59,162 nucleotides of DNA from Lachnospiraceae bacterium (GTDB taxonomy: Bacteria; Bacillota; Clostridia; Lachnospirales; Lachnospiraceae). The translations under genes and the position numbers were made by a program. Shown here piece by piece: positions 43,433 through 53,552 of the stretch. Each line of letters opens with the position of its first letter. Positions within the stretch are counted from its first letter, which is position 1. The notes beneath the pieces were generated by a model. It did no database searches. It had not been told where the DNA came from and saw nothing but the letters and a program-made list of their open reading frames with translations. Location: assembly GCA_022791575.1 (NCBI GenBank), contig JAAVZI010000004.1, forward strand, positions 1 through 59,162, written 5' to 3'.

Positions 43433-44176
43433 TTATTCCTCAGCTTGACGGAATATAATATTTCTATTATCCTCATCTACTTCCTCCATATGTAAGACCC
43501 CTGATCTTCCCTCCAGCTGCGGCACCAGCGCTTTCAGCCTGGCTACCTTCTCATTCAGGCTGCTGTCCGTGCCGAACAGAACCTGCGCTTGTCCAAAATA
43601 CAAAATTGCCTCCAGTTCATCATTGAACTGGATTTTATCTGGCATAATCTGATTCTTTTTTAATTCTTTGGTTAGATTTAATATTGCCTGAAATACTTCT
43701 TCCTTCCCAACCGGAAGCTTCTCGTATAAGGTAATGCGTTCAAAACGAAGGCCTGTAATTCTGGGAATTCCTTCCATCGGTTCTGCCGATGTTTCCACGA
43801 CAGTTCCGTCCTTGTCAAAATACATACATTTTCCAAGATATTCCACATAGCCGACAATGCTTTTTTCATAGATATGAAGTTTAATACTGCCCCTGCCTGC
43901 AAGCTCCACCTCTACTTTGTCAATAAAAGGAATTGCCGGCGGTTCGGAATATTTGTATTTCCAATAAAGATACCAGGCATTTTCTTCCAATTCTCCATTA
44001 ATTACCAGCTCCTTAATCTGCTCATCCGTATAGAAATTGTTGCCATCTATTTCCACCTGAGTAATATGGTTCATAAAAAACAGGATTACGCCAGTCAATA
44101 CCAATGCCAGCAAAACCGACAAAATAATGATAAGTTTTTTTAATAAAAAAGATTGTTTTTTATTCTTTGCAGCCAT
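43433..44176 (-). CDS. divIB: Cell division protein DivIB/FtsQ
   Basis: 247 aa from the ATG at 44176 behind GGGGTGAA. One N-terminal membrane helix (about 17-38) and an extracellular POTRA domain starting ITQVEIDGNNFYTDEQIKELV, then the FtsQ/DivIB beta domain (GIPRITGLRFERI). It links FtsL and the septal transpeptidase within the divisome. Usual position, between murA and ftsZ. Confidence 0.9.
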   Translation of the reverse strand: MAAKNKKQSFLLKKLIIILSVLLALVLTGVILFFMNHITQVEIDGNNFYTDEQIKELVINGELEENAWYLYWKYKYSEPPAIPFIDKVEVELAGRGSIKLHIYEKSIVGYVEYLGKCMYFDKDGTVVETSAEPMEGIPRITGLRFERITLYEKLPVGKEEVFQAILNLTKELKKNQIMPDKIQFNDELEAILYFGQAQVLFGTDSSLNEKVARLKALVPQLEGRSGVLHMEEVDEDNRNIIFRQAEE

Positions 44177-44225
44177 TTTATTCACCCCGCTTCTGGCGTT
44201 TCCTTTTTTGATATCAGATTCTGGA

Positions 44226-45488
44226 CTACGGTTGCTGATTCACCTTTTCTATCCTTCCTCCCAGAGACTGAATATCCTTCACAATATCTGAATAGCCCCG
44301 TTCCAGGAACTCACAGCCTGTAACTTTAGTAACGCCCTGAGCCGCAAGTCCTGCCACCACCAATGCTGCTCCACCTCTCAAATCGCCAGCATGAACATCT
44401 GTTCCCTTTAGAAATGCTGCCGGCTGTATCTGTATCTTTCTTTCTTTTATTTTAATTCTGGCCTGCATCTTAGTTAACTCTTCCATAGCTGCAAACCGAG
44501 ACTCAAACACGGTTTCCTCTATTTGGCTGGGAGAATCAGCCAGAGTCAGAGCTGCGGCAAGCTGCGACTGTAAATCCGTAGGAAATCCCGGATAAGGAAG
44601 GGTCCTTACCTCCTTCAGTCCATGAACCGCTTCCGAAGCATCAAAGATTACATCATGATCCAGTACACGGATTCTGCCGCCCATTTTCATCAGCTGCACC
44701 TCCAGGGCTCCCAGATGTCCCCAGGGAACATTATGAAGGGTAATTTTTCCTCTGGTTGCTACTGCTGCCAACAGATAAGTCCCTGCTACAATCCGATCGG
44801 GAACGATCTGATATGTGACCGGCGAAAGGCTTTTAACGCCTTTTATAACCAGAGTTTCTCCATCCTTCCAACGAATCCTGGCACCCATCTGATTAAGGAA
44901 TCTACTTAATTCTTCTACTTCCGGCTCTTTTGCACCTCCCTTAATCTGTGTGGTGCCTTCTGCCAAAACTGCCGCCAGCAGTAGATTCTCTGTCGCTCCC
45001 ACACTCGGATAAGAAAGCTGAATGCGACAACCTTCCAGTCTGGAAACACTGGCATTAATCTTCTCTTCCTGTTCGGTAAAGACAACACCCATACTTTTCA
45101 AACCTTCCATATGGATATCAATGGGCCTTTTTCCTATGACACAGCCTCCTGGATAAGGCAGTCTCGCCTGCCCAAGCCTTCCCAGCAGGCTTCCTAAAAA
45201 CAGACAAGAGGAACGCATACAACGCGCGGACGGACAGCAGATATCAAAACGACTCAACTGAGACGTATCGATACAGAGATTCTCTTCCTCCCACCAGATC
45301 CGACAGCCCAGCTCCTCCATAATGGCTGTCATATGATATACATCAGTAATTCTGGGACATTTTTCCAGAACAGTAGTTCCTTTTGCCAGCAGCGCTGCTG
45401 CCAGAATAGGCAATGCCGCATTTTTAGAACTTTGTATGCCAGCTTCGCCCCGCAGGGGAATCCCACCTTTGATCCGGATATATTCCAC
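44226..45488 (-). CDS. murA: UDP-N-acetylglucosamine 1-carboxyvinyltransferase
   Basis: 420 aa. First committed step of peptidoglycan synthesis: adds enolpyruvate from PEP to UDP-GlcNAc. Seen: QSSKNAALPILAA with the catalytic Lys near 23, PGGCVIGKRPIDIH with the fosfomycin-target Cys near 114, PGFPTDLQSQLAAAL with the catalytic Asp, and FLERGYSDI with the product-contacting Arg. It is somewhat divergent in the first third (DICCPSARCMRSSCLFLGS), but all key residues remain. Position between ftsW and divIB is typical of this family of clusters. Confidence 0.94.
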   Translation of the reverse strand: MEYIRIKGGIPLRGEAGIQSSKNAALPILAAALLAKGTTVLEKCPRITDVYHMTAIMEELGCRIWWEEENLCIDTSQLSRFDICCPSARCMRSSCLFLGSLLGRLGQARLPYPGGCVIGKRPIDIHMEGLKSMGVVFTEQEEKINASVSRLEGCRIQLSYPSVGATENLLLAAVLAEGTTQIKGGAKEPEVEELSRFLNQMGARIRWKDGETLVIKGVKSLSPVTYQIVPDRIVAGTYLLAAVATRGKITLHNVPWGHLGALEVQLMKMGGRIRVLDHDVIFDASEAVHGLKEVRTLPYPGFPTDLQSQLAAALTLADSPSQIEETVFESRFAAMEELTKMQARIKIKERKIQIQPAAFLKGTDVHAGDLRGGAALVVAGLAAQGVTKVTGCEFLERGYSDIVKDIQSLGGRIEKVNQQP

Positions 45489-45551
45489 ACTATTTCCCCC
45501 TTACCGCAAAACTCATATAAAGTATTATATGCGGCAGAACAGAAAATGTGT

Positions 45552-46667
45552 CTAAGATTGATTTTTTCCATAGCGGGAAACACTCAGAGCCAAGCCCATC
45601 TCCCCCAGTAAAAATAATACCGAAGTGCCGCCATAACTGATAAACGGCAGAGTAATTCCTGTATTGGGAATCGTATTTGTTACAACTGCGACATTTAAAA
45701 TAACCTGAATGGCAATATGCCCCAATATACCGGCCGCGATCAGCGAGCCAAACAAATCGGGCGCCTTGTGGGATACAATCAAAAACCGCCAGATCATCAA
45801 TAAAAACAGCAAAAGAATAAATCCGGCTCCTATCAGCCCCAGTTCCTCGCAGATAATGGAAAAAATCATATCATTTTGCGCCTCTGGAACAAATCCCAGC
45901 TTCTGCATACTTTTACCCAGCCCAGTTCCAAAAAGACCACCGGAACCTATCGCATAAAGCCCCTGCAGGGTCTGATACCCCTTTTCATAGGCTTCTGGAT
46001 TCTTCCAGATTAAAAGCCGTTCCAGACGGTATTGTTCTACTGCCAGAAAAATTCCAACAAATACTGTACCCAGACCGCCCAACGCAATAAACTGGATATA
46101 GGACGGACTGGCTACAAATACAAGAATTACTGCGATTCCCAAGATAATAATCGCTGTACTTAAGTTGTTCGTTCCTACTAAACCCACAATGGGCAGGACA
46201 AGTATAATGACTTTAAACAGAGACCATATACTCTTAATCTTTTTTTTCGTATTGCTGATATACCATGCCAAAAATAGAATTACTGCAACTTTAGCAAATT
46301 CTGCCGGCTGAAACGATAAAGGCCCCAAGCCGAGCCAGCGTTTAGAACCGTTGTAGGAATCTCCGATCAGAAGCACTAACGCTGACAGCACAAGCGATAC
46401 CAGATAGGCCGGCAGTGCCATTTTCTCCCAATAATGGTAATCAATTCTGGAAACTATGTACATAAGCGCCAGTCCTAATGAAGTCGCAAACAGCTGTTTC
46501 TTAAAATAATATCCAGCATCTTCAAATTTCACAGACCCATTATAGGCGCTGGTGCTGTAGAGCATTATCATTCCAAACACTACAAAAATCAGAACAATAA
46601 TGGCAAGTGTATCATCCGCACGGGGTTCGCTGACTGTATCCTTGCTGCCTTTCGGCCATCCGGACAT
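45552..46667 (-). CDS. ftsW: Septal peptidoglycan polymerase FtsW (SEDS family)
   Basis: 371 aa with about ten membrane helices. SEDS blocks: SRIDYHYWEKMALPAYLVSL, NGSKRWLGLGPLSFQPAEFAKVA, LSTAIIILGIAVILVF, SGGLFGTGLGKSMQKLGFVPEAQNDMIFSIICEELG and the terminal NTGITLPFISYGGTSVLFLL. It polymerises lipid II with a partner class B PBP at the septum or, as SpoVE, in the spore cortex. Its location between murD and murA favours FtsW/SpoVE over RodA. GAGGTGGTGGA precedes the ATG. Confidence 0.93.
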   Translation of the reverse strand: MSGWPKGSKDTVSEPRADDTLAIIVLIFVVFGMIMLYSTSAYNGSVKFEDAGYYFKKQLFATSLGLALMYIVSRIDYHYWEKMALPAYLVSLVLSALVLLIGDSYNGSKRWLGLGPLSFQPAEFAKVAVILFLAWYISNTKKKIKSIWSLFKVIILVLPIVGLVGTNNLSTAIIILGIAVILVFVASPSYIQFIALGGLGTVFVGIFLAVEQYRLERLLIWKNPEAYEKGYQTLQGLYAIGSGGLFGTGLGKSMQKLGFVPEAQNDMIFSIICEELGLIGAGFILLLFLLMIWRFLIVSHKAPDLFGSLIAAGILGHIAIQVILNVAVVTNTIPNTGITLPFISYGGTSVLFLLGEMGLALSVSRYGKNQS

Positions 46668-46684
46668 TCCACCACCTCAAATTA

Positions 46685-48055
46685 TTATTTTTCATGTTCC
46701 TGAATCCCTCTTACGTATTCCTTGAACAAGTTACCACGCTGTTCATAATTGTCAAACATGCCCCAGCTTGCACAGGCCGGGGACAAAAGTACCGCATCGC
46801 CGCTTTCTGCCTGCTGTTCGCACTCTTTCATAGCCTCTTCAAAGGTATCCTTTAGAAGAATATTGGTAATTCTGTGCCTCATAGCCGCTTGCTGAATCTT
46901 CTCCCTAGTCTGGCCAATCAGAACCAACGCCTTTACTTTCCCTTCACAGGCTTTGAGCCATTCATCATATTCCGACTGTTTGTCATAACCGCCTGCTAAC
47001 AGTACCGTAGGACGGTCCATAGCCTGGATTCCCTGGATGGCTGCATCGGGATTTGTACCTTTGGAATCATTATAATATCTCACTCCGTTTACTTCCTTCA
47101 CAAATTCAATCCGATGCTCCACTGCCTTGAATTCTCGAATGGTTTTTTCGATGATCTCTGTTGGAACGCCCATACTGACTGCAATCGCAGAAGCTGCCAT
47201 TACATTTTCCACATTACAGTTTCCAACCAGCTGCATGGCGGAGAGAGGACAGATTACTTCCGTTCTGCCATTATCCCTATATACAATCTGCTCCTGATCC
47301 AGACAGACTCCTTGTTCCAACTTTTCCAGACGGCTGAAAAAGAGAACCGAAGCACGGATATGCTCTGCCATCCTGCGGGTATTGGCATTGTCATAATTCA
47401 AAATACAGACCTGATCTTTCCTCTGGTTCTTCGCAATGTCTTCTTTTGCCTGAATATATTTCTCCATAGTATGATGCCGGTTTAGATGGTCAGGAGTTAC
47501 ATTGAGCACTGCTGAGACCTGTGGACAAAAGCTATCAATGGTTTCTAGCTGAAAACTGCTGATCTCTGCCACTGTCACAGTATCCTTGGTCATTTCGGCA
47601 GCCACACCGGTATAGGGAATTCCTATATTCCCTACCACAAATACCGAATCAAAATAGTTCTTCATAATTTGTCCGGTCAGAGCCGTAGTTGTAGTTTTGC
47701 CGTTAGTTCCGGTAATGCCGATCACTCTGCCCTTACCGCAGAGATAGGCTAGTTCAATTTCGCCAATAATCGGAATACCCGCTGACCGGAAGGCTTCTAC
47801 AAATGGAAGATCCATGGGAATTCCAGGACTGAGAACTAGAACATCAGTTCTTCTTATTGTCCCTTCTGTCATTTCCCCTAAGAGAATCTCCGTCTGTACT
47901 CCATCTGCCAGGCGTCCGGCAATCTCTGCTGCTTCCAGCTTGTCATTGCTGTCATATAATATTGTACGAATCCCTTTTTCATACAACAGATTGACTGCTG
48001 CAATGCCACTGATTCCACAACCCGCTACTAATACGGTCTTTCCTTGTAAATTCAT
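46685..48055 (-). CDS. murD: UDP-N-acetylmuramoylalanine-D-glutamate ligase
   Basis: 456 aa. ATP-dependent Mur ligase adding D-Glu to UDP-MurNAc-L-Ala. The N-terminal Rossmann domain starts KTVLVAGCGISGIAAVNLL; the ATP loop is VIGITGTNGKTTTTAL near 112-127; NVTPDHLNRHHTMEKY and EHRIEFVKEVNGVRYYNDSKGTNPDAA are Mur ligase signatures. 17 bases behind ftsW in the operon's reading direction (murD first). Confidence 0.97.
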   Translation of the reverse strand: MNLQGKTVLVAGCGISGIAAVNLLYEKGIRTILYDSNDKLEAAEIAGRLADGVQTEILLGEMTEGTIRRTDVLVLSPGIPMDLPFVEAFRSAGIPIIGEIELAYLCGKGRVIGITGTNGKTTTTALTGQIMKNYFDSVFVVGNIGIPYTGVAAEMTKDTVTVAEISSFQLETIDSFCPQVSAVLNVTPDHLNRHHTMEKYIQAKEDIAKNQRKDQVCILNYDNANTRRMAEHIRASVLFFSRLEKLEQGVCLDQEQIVYRDNGRTEVICPLSAMQLVGNCNVENVMAASAIAVSMGVPTEIIEKTIREFKAVEHRIEFVKEVNGVRYYNDSKGTNPDAAIQGIQAMDRPTVLLAGGYDKQSEYDEWLKACEGKVKALVLIGQTREKIQQAAMRHRITNILLKDTFEEAMKECEQQAESGDAVLLSPACASWGMFDNYEQRGNLFKEYVRGIQEHEK

Positions 48056-48100
48056 GGTATATTCCTTTCTTCTCTTCGTTATTGTTCTGGTTTGCTTCCT

Positions 48101-49069
48101 TTACAGTGCCATTAGAGCAACCAGACAGAGTATGGCCGTTATAACTGAAAACAGAGTTACAATCTGTGTCTCCGACCATCCGCACAATTCAAAATGATGA
48201 TGAATCGGCGCCATCTTAAATATCCGTTTTCCGCCGGTTACTTTAAAATAAAGCACCTGCAGCATCACAGACAATACTTCTACAAAATAAATCATACCTA
48301 CCAACAGTATGAATATAGGCAGCTGCAGCACATAAGCTGTTGCCGCTACAAATCCGCCCAGAGCCAGAGAACCCGTATCTCCCATAAATACTTTGGCCGG
48401 ATATACATTAAAAAGCAAAAAGCCTGCCAGACTACCAACTGCTGCACAGGTAATCGGTTCAATGCCGCTCTTTTGTCCAACTGCAACTACAGAAAAAAAC
48501 ACAGCCACTAATACCGTTACACTGGCAGCCAGTCCGTCCAGTCCGTCTGTAAAATTTACACCGTTTACCGTACCGATCACAGCAAAGTATACTAACACAA
48601 TTGCAAGCCACAGAGGAAGCACCAGCTCCTCTTCCGGCAAGAATGGAATCTTCAGATGCTGAAGGCTGATATCTGTATAATGTAATACATAATAGACAAA
48701 AACCGTTGTCACTACCATCTGCCCGCCAAGCTTCTGTAAGGGCGTTAACCCTTCTGCCCGCCTCATCACTACCTTTATGTAGTCATCCAGAAACCCGATA
48801 ATCCCGAAGCCCAGCGTAACAAATAATATAGGAATGCAAAACGGATACTCCCTGATATACAGCAAGGTAGTCACAACAATACCAACCAGAATAATCAAGC
48901 CGCCCATAGTCGGTGTGCCGTTTTTGGCTTTATGAGCCTGCACCCCCTCTTCTCGGACTGTCTGCCCGATCTTTAACTTCCTCAAGAAAGGTATGACAAT
49001 CGGACTTAATATGACACTAATAAAAAATGCTGATACCACAGGCACTACTACATCAGAATTTACTTCCAT
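48101..49069 (-). CDS. mraY: Phospho-N-acetylmuramoyl-pentapeptide transferase
   Basis: 322 aa from the ATG at 49069 behind GGTGAGGTG. Integral membrane enzyme that makes lipid I from UDP-MurNAc-pentapeptide and undecaprenyl phosphate. About ten helices. Seen: HKAKNGTPTMGGLIIL, GFLDDYIKVVMRR with the aspartate pair, GTVNGVNFTDGLDGLA, MGDTGSLALGGF and KMAPIHHHFELCGWSE, all conserved in MraY. Confidence 0.96.
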   Translation of the reverse strand: MEVNSDVVVPVVSAFFISVILSPIVIPFLRKLKIGQTVREEGVQAHKAKNGTPTMGGLIILVGIVVTTLLYIREYPFCIPILFVTLGFGIIGFLDDYIKVVMRRAEGLTPLQKLGGQMVVTTVFVYYVLHYTDISLQHLKIPFLPEEELVLPLWLAIVLVYFAVIGTVNGVNFTDGLDGLAASVTVLVAVFFSVVAVGQKSGIEPITCAAVGSLAGFLLFNVYPAKVFMGDTGSLALGGFVAATAYVLQLPIFILLVGMIYFVEVLSVMLQVLYFKVTGGKRIFKMAPIHHHFELCGWSETQIVTLFSVITAILCLVALMAL

Positions 49070-49158
49070 ACACACCTCACCCTTTGTGCTTCGTATACAC
49101 CTTTACTCTGCACGTTTCATTAATATCCGCCTGCAATGGAACTGACACGGCATTCTAC

Positions 49159-50937
49159 TTACTCTGCTGCTTCTTCCGTTTTTGCCAATTCTGCAAGTTC
49201 TTCCTGTGTATATCGTAATTCTATGCCTAAATAGGGCAGTATATTATCAAAGATTTCCTGAGCCACAGGCGCCGCTATTGTACCTCCATAATAAATACCC
49301 TGTGGATTATTAATAATAACTAATACTAGTACCTGAGGATCATCTGCCGGAGCAAATCCCAGAAAAGAGGCTATATAACGGTTGGCACTTCTAGGCAGGG
49401 TCTGGGATGTCGCTGTCTTTCCACCGATATGAAATCCTGGAATATAGGCTTTATTTCCTGTACCTTCTGCTACCACCTGCTCCAGAACACTTCTGGCAGT
49501 TGCTGATGTCTCTGCTGACAGAATATTTTCCGTAACCGGAAAGGTAAGCTCTTCTATAACATTGCCGTCCGCATCCTGAATAGCCTTGCCAAAATGCGGT
49601 GTAATCCTCCTGCCTCCATTGATAATGGAACTTACCGTTGTCGCCAGCTGCACTGGTGTAATCTGAAACGACTGACCAAAAGAAATCGTTGCCAGCTCTA
49701 CCGGACCTACATTATCTTCTTTATGCATAATTGTGGAAGCTTCTCCCGGCAAATCAATACAGGTCTTATCCAACAGCTTGAACTGCCTTAAATACTTAAA
49801 ATAGTTAGCGGTTCCTAACCGAAGGCCTACTTCAATAAAGACTGGATTGCAGGAATTCATAACTGCCTGGGTAAATGTCTCCGCGCCATGACCAGCGACT
49901 TTATGACACTTAATCCTTCGATCATCTACAATCTTAAAGCCAGGACAGGAGAAATGATCTTCCAATGATACAACTTTTTCTTCCAAACCGGCTGCCATGG
50001 TAATAATCTTAAATGTAGACCCTGGTTCATAGGTATCATTGATACATTGATTCCTCCACATCTGATTTAACTGTTCCTGCTTTTCTTTTTCTGATAAAAC
50101 AGCTCCTTCTGTTACATTCTGCAGAGTATAAGGTTCATTCAGATTAAATTCTGGCGTATTGACCATAGCCAGCATTTCTCCATTCTGAGGATTCATCACC
50201 AGGATCGATACACTGTCCGCTGACTTCTTCTCTAGGACCTTACTAGCTGCCTGCTCCACATATTCTTGCACATTCCGATCCAAAGTGGTAACCAGATTAT
50301 TGCCATTTACTGGTTCTAAGCGTTCCTCTACAGCAGCTTCAATCTCCACGCCTCTGGCATCGGTAAGCGTCAGTATCTTTCCGCTGCTACCTGACAGGTA
50401 TTTATCATATTTTACCTCCAGTCCAATAATTCCCTGATTATCCCCTCCTGTAAATCCAAGCACCTTAGACGCCAGACTTTCAAACGGATAGTACCTCTTA
50501 TAATCTTCGTCAATTTTAACGCCTTCTAAACCATATTTTCGAATGGCATCTCCAACTTCTTTATCCACATTTTTCTTAATAATCTCTATCGAACTATATT
50601 TTTCTACTTTTTGGCGGATTGTCTCTTCGTCTATGCCGAGCTCCTTTGTCAATGCTTCAATGACTTTCTCTGGTTCCTTAATCTGGTTATGAATGACGGA
50701 TATGGTACAGACCGAGCGGTTGGTAGCAAGCACTTCTCCATTCCGATCTAAGATCTCGCCACGTGCCGCTTTGATATCCCTTTCCCTCTGATGTAAATCC
50801 TTGGCCTTCTGTCCATAATATTCCGAACAAAATATCATCAGAAATACAAGACGGCATACCAATACAATCAATATTACTAAAATAACAACGAAAACAACTA
50901 AAATCTTCTTTTTATGAAAAGTCTTATTCTTTTGCAT
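49159..50937 (-). CDS. Class B penicillin-binding protein, SpoVD/PBP2B type
   Basis: 592 aa from the ATG at 50937 (GAGG seven bases ahead). N-terminal membrane anchor (about 10-35), a pedestal domain (AARGEILDRNGEVLATNRS), and a transpeptidase domain with the catalytic PGSTFKII and the SxN motif MNSCNPVF. The third motif is KTATSQ rather than KTG. No PASTA domains at the C terminus. It cross-links septal or cortex peptidoglycan, probably with FtsW. The two tandem class B PBPs could be divided between vegetative division and sporulation; which does which cannot be told here. Confidence 0.9.
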   Translation of the reverse strand: MQKNKTFHKKKILVVFVVILVILIVLVCRLVFLMIFCSEYYGQKAKDLHQRERDIKAARGEILDRNGEVLATNRSVCTISVIHNQIKEPEKVIEALTKELGIDEETIRQKVEKYSSIEIIKKNVDKEVGDAIRKYGLEGVKIDEDYKRYYPFESLASKVLGFTGGDNQGIIGLEVKYDKYLSGSSGKILTLTDARGVEIEAAVEERLEPVNGNNLVTTLDRNVQEYVEQAASKVLEKKSADSVSILVMNPQNGEMLAMVNTPEFNLNEPYTLQNVTEGAVLSEKEKQEQLNQMWRNQCINDTYEPGSTFKIITMAAGLEEKVVSLEDHFSCPGFKIVDDRRIKCHKVAGHGAETFTQAVMNSCNPVFIEVGLRLGTANYFKYLRQFKLLDKTCIDLPGEASTIMHKEDNVGPVELATISFGQSFQITPVQLATTVSSIINGGRRITPHFGKAIQDADGNVIEELTFPVTENILSAETSATARSVLEQVVAEGTGNKAYIPGFHIGGKTATSQTLPRSANRYIASFLGFAPADDPQVLVLVIINNPQGIYYGGTIAAPVAQEIFDNILPYLGIELRYTQEELAELAKTEEAAE

Positions 50938-51005
50938 AAGCAGCCTCATAAAAGTCATTACTATAGCTTATGATAACTTCCATAAGGTTATTCATCATTC
51001 CATAA

Positions 51006-52964
51006 TTATTCAAAAACTGGCTGCTGCGCATTGGGATCTTCTGCTGGATTTGGTTCTGGCTGGTTCTCTGGTGTAACATCTAAATCTGGATAAATATTCA
51101 TATATGGCAGTACTTCCTTCATAATATCCCTTGCCAAAGCCTGAGCATAGCTGCTATGAGCCTGCTCTGCCACATTCGGCTCATCAATTACCACATAAAC
51201 CGCGATTTCAGGATTATCTGCCGGTACACAGCCGATAAAAGATAATACATAACAGTCCTTTTTACGCTGGCCATTTTCTACCTTTTCTGCCGTTCCGGTT
51301 TTACCGCCCATGCTATACCCTGGTACCATAGCCGTTTTAGCCGTACCATTCATTACCACTTCCTTTAGATAACCTTTTAAAATATCAGAGGTCTCTTTGG
51401 AAATGGTCTGTCTCATCAAGGTTGGCTCAATATTTTTAATTGTAGTGCCTGCGGGGGACTCAATTCTCTTCACTACATGAGGCTTATAATAATAACCGCC
51501 ATTGATAATCGAACAAAACGCCGACATCATCTGTGTCATAGTTACATTATAGGTCTGTCCAAATGAAGAAGTCGCCAGATCCACCGGTTTCATATTTTCC
51601 TTTGTATAAATCAGCGCCGACGTATTTGGTTCAGCCGGGAGATCAATGGTAGTCTTTTTGCCAATTCCAAAAATGCTTTGGTACTTGGTAAAATCATCGA
51701 TACCAATCTTTTCCGCCATCTGCATCAGAGCATCGTTGCAGGAATACATCAAAGCCTGCGCAACAGTCTCCTGGCCATGGCCGGCCGTATTGACACAGTG
51801 AATCTCCCGGTCTGCCACCTGCTGCACTCCATCACAGAGATAGACTTCATCTCCTGTCATGGCACCTGTTTCAATACCGGTTGCAATAGTCATCGCCTTG
51901 GCCGTAGATCCTGGCTCAAAAGTATCATTCACACAATAATTTCTCCATACCGCACTTAATGCTTCCATCGTTACATTGGTCTCTGCATTTCCTCCGGCTG
52001 CTGCCTTTTCATTCAGCTTCACCTGCAGGTTGTTCAGATCTTCTGCTGTAATTCCCGGAACAGTAAGATCATAAGGATTATTCAAATCAAATACCGGATA
52101 ACTGGCTTCTGCAATAATTTCACCTGTATTGGGATTTTGAATAATCACACCCGTATTCAGACTGCCTGCCCCTGTTCTTACCTCATTTCTGTGTGCTTCA
52201 TTAAAAGCAGCTATATGTTTTTCCACAATTTTCTGAACATTCGAATCAATGGTAGATACAATGGTATTACCATTTACCGCAGCTTTGACAACCTTCTCCT
52301 CGCCATTATCCAGATTCAGATAACCATATTCTTTTCCGTTCTCTCCATTCAGCTCGTCATTGTAAGAACTCTCAATACCGCAGTTGCCCACATTTCCCTG
52401 ATAGGTAAAACCAATGACATCACAGGCAAGACTCCCGCTAGGATAGTATCTTTGGTACTCTTCCTCAAACCATACTCCTACAACGCCTTCTCCTTTCTCT
52501 TCATCCTCCATGATTTCTTTAAACTTTTTTATCTCATCATAGGTCATTTTCTGCTTGTTTTTGGGCTTGACATAACTGCTGTCTGCACGTTCTTTCAGCA
52601 TAGTCCGCAGTTCACTTTCTGTTAAATCTGGAAAACACTGAACCAGCGTACGAATTGTTTTCTTAATGTTCTCTTCTTTCTGTTCATTGAGAATCCTGCA
52701 GTCCAAAACCATATTGTACACTTTCTGGCTCATTGCCAGCGGTGTTCCGTTGCAGTCCCTGATATCACCTCTGCGAAAAGGAATCGTCTTACTTTCAAAA
52801 TTCTGCTGGCTTAACACTTTTTTCTCATATTCTTCGCCTTTGACATTTTGAATCCATACGACCGCACTGTTTAATACTACAAAGACAATCAATGTTACTA
52901 CAAACAAAAACTGGATTTTTTTCTTTTTCTTATCTGTAAAATACTTTTGTCTTTTCTTTTTCAA
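51006..52964 (-). CDS. Class B penicillin-binding protein, FtsI/PBP2 type
   Basis: 652 aa. A basic N terminus and membrane anchor (about 17-40) precede the pedestal (FRRGDIRDCNGTPLAMSQ). The transpeptidase domain has PGSTAKAM (catalytic Ser and Lys), MYSCNDALM and the full KTGTAEK motif. The C-terminal tail after about 625 is acidic and Pro-rich. Immediately behind ftsL-like gene (17-base gap), so it is the first PBP of the operon. Paralogue of the next PBP, with only moderate similarity. Confidence 0.92.
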   Translation of the reverse strand: MKKKRQKYFTDKKKKKIQFLFVVTLIVFVVLNSAVVWIQNVKGEEYEKKVLSQQNFESKTIPFRRGDIRDCNGTPLAMSQKVYNMVLDCRILNEQKEENIKKTIRTLVQCFPDLTESELRTMLKERADSSYVKPKNKQKMTYDEIKKFKEIMEDEEKGEGVVGVWFEEEYQRYYPSGSLACDVIGFTYQGNVGNCGIESSYNDELNGENGKEYGYLNLDNGEEKVVKAAVNGNTIVSTIDSNVQKIVEKHIAAFNEAHRNEVRTGAGSLNTGVIIQNPNTGEIIAEASYPVFDLNNPYDLTVPGITAEDLNNLQVKLNEKAAAGGNAETNVTMEALSAVWRNYCVNDTFEPGSTAKAMTIATGIETGAMTGDEVYLCDGVQQVADREIHCVNTAGHGQETVAQALMYSCNDALMQMAEKIGIDDFTKYQSIFGIGKKTTIDLPAEPNTSALIYTKENMKPVDLATSSFGQTYNVTMTQMMSAFCSIINGGYYYKPHVVKRIESPAGTTIKNIEPTLMRQTISKETSDILKGYLKEVVMNGTAKTAMVPGYSMGGKTGTAEKVENGQRKKDCYVLSFIGCVPADNPEIAVYVVIDEPNVAEQAHSSYAQALARDIMKEVLPYMNIYPDLDVTPENQPEPNPAEDPNAQQPVFE

Positions 52965-52980
52965 TTACAGACTCCTTCTT

Positions 52981-53472
52981 TCATTTTGGTATATCCTCAT
53001 ACTGCCTTACATAGTCACTCTCTTCATAGCTATAAGCCACTACCTGATCCTGGCCGGCATATACCATACCCAGCTCTTCCATGGCAATACGCCGGATCTC
53101 CTCCACATTAATAGAAGTATCCAACCGCCCTTTGGTTTCGTCATTGTCAGCCTTCAAATCCGTTACTTCCGATTCTAGTGCCTGAACGTTCTTTTTGGAT
53201 TCATTATACTTAAAGATCTGTGTCAGATAACCGGATACGGCCACAAATACTAAAATAGCCGATACAAGCAGAAAACTTATATACCTGCGGTTCATTGCCT
53301 GGGCAAATTCCTGTTTCTTTCTGCGCTCCCGATTAATTTCTCCCTGTCTTTTATGTGCATGCTCAATATACGGGTCTTCTTCTATCCGAGGCTTTCTTAC
53401 CACATTATCCCGGATATAGACCTGTTTCCCTACTCTTTGAACTTTCCAGTCTATTTTCCTATATTCTGCCAT
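52981..53472 (-). CDS. ftsL: FtsL-like cell division protein
   Basis: 163 aa from the ATG at 53472 behind AAAGGGTGA. A basic cytoplasmic region (about 1-65), one membrane helix (SFLLVSAILVFVAVSGYL, about 68-86) and an extracellular coiled coil (ESKKNVQALESEVTDLKADNDETKG) followed by EEIRRIAMEELGMVYA, the standard FtsL/DivIC layout. Position between rsmH and the first PBP supports FtsL. Sequence similarity in this family is low, so assignment leans on topology and context. Confidence 0.85.
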   Translation of the reverse strand: MAEYRKIDWKVQRVGKQVYIRDNVVRKPRIEEDPYIEHAHKRQGEINRERRKKQEFAQAMNRRYISFLLVSAILVFVAVSGYLTQIFKYNESKKNVQALESEVTDLKADNDETKGRLDTSINVEEIRRIAMEELGMVYAGQDQVVAYSYEESDYVRQYEDIPK

Positions 53473-53552
53473 ATACTTCACCCTTTCTTATGTCATCCGT
53501 CCTCTGGAAACTGTCCTGTCCTGCAGTATCATAAATGGACCGCAGGCTGTTC

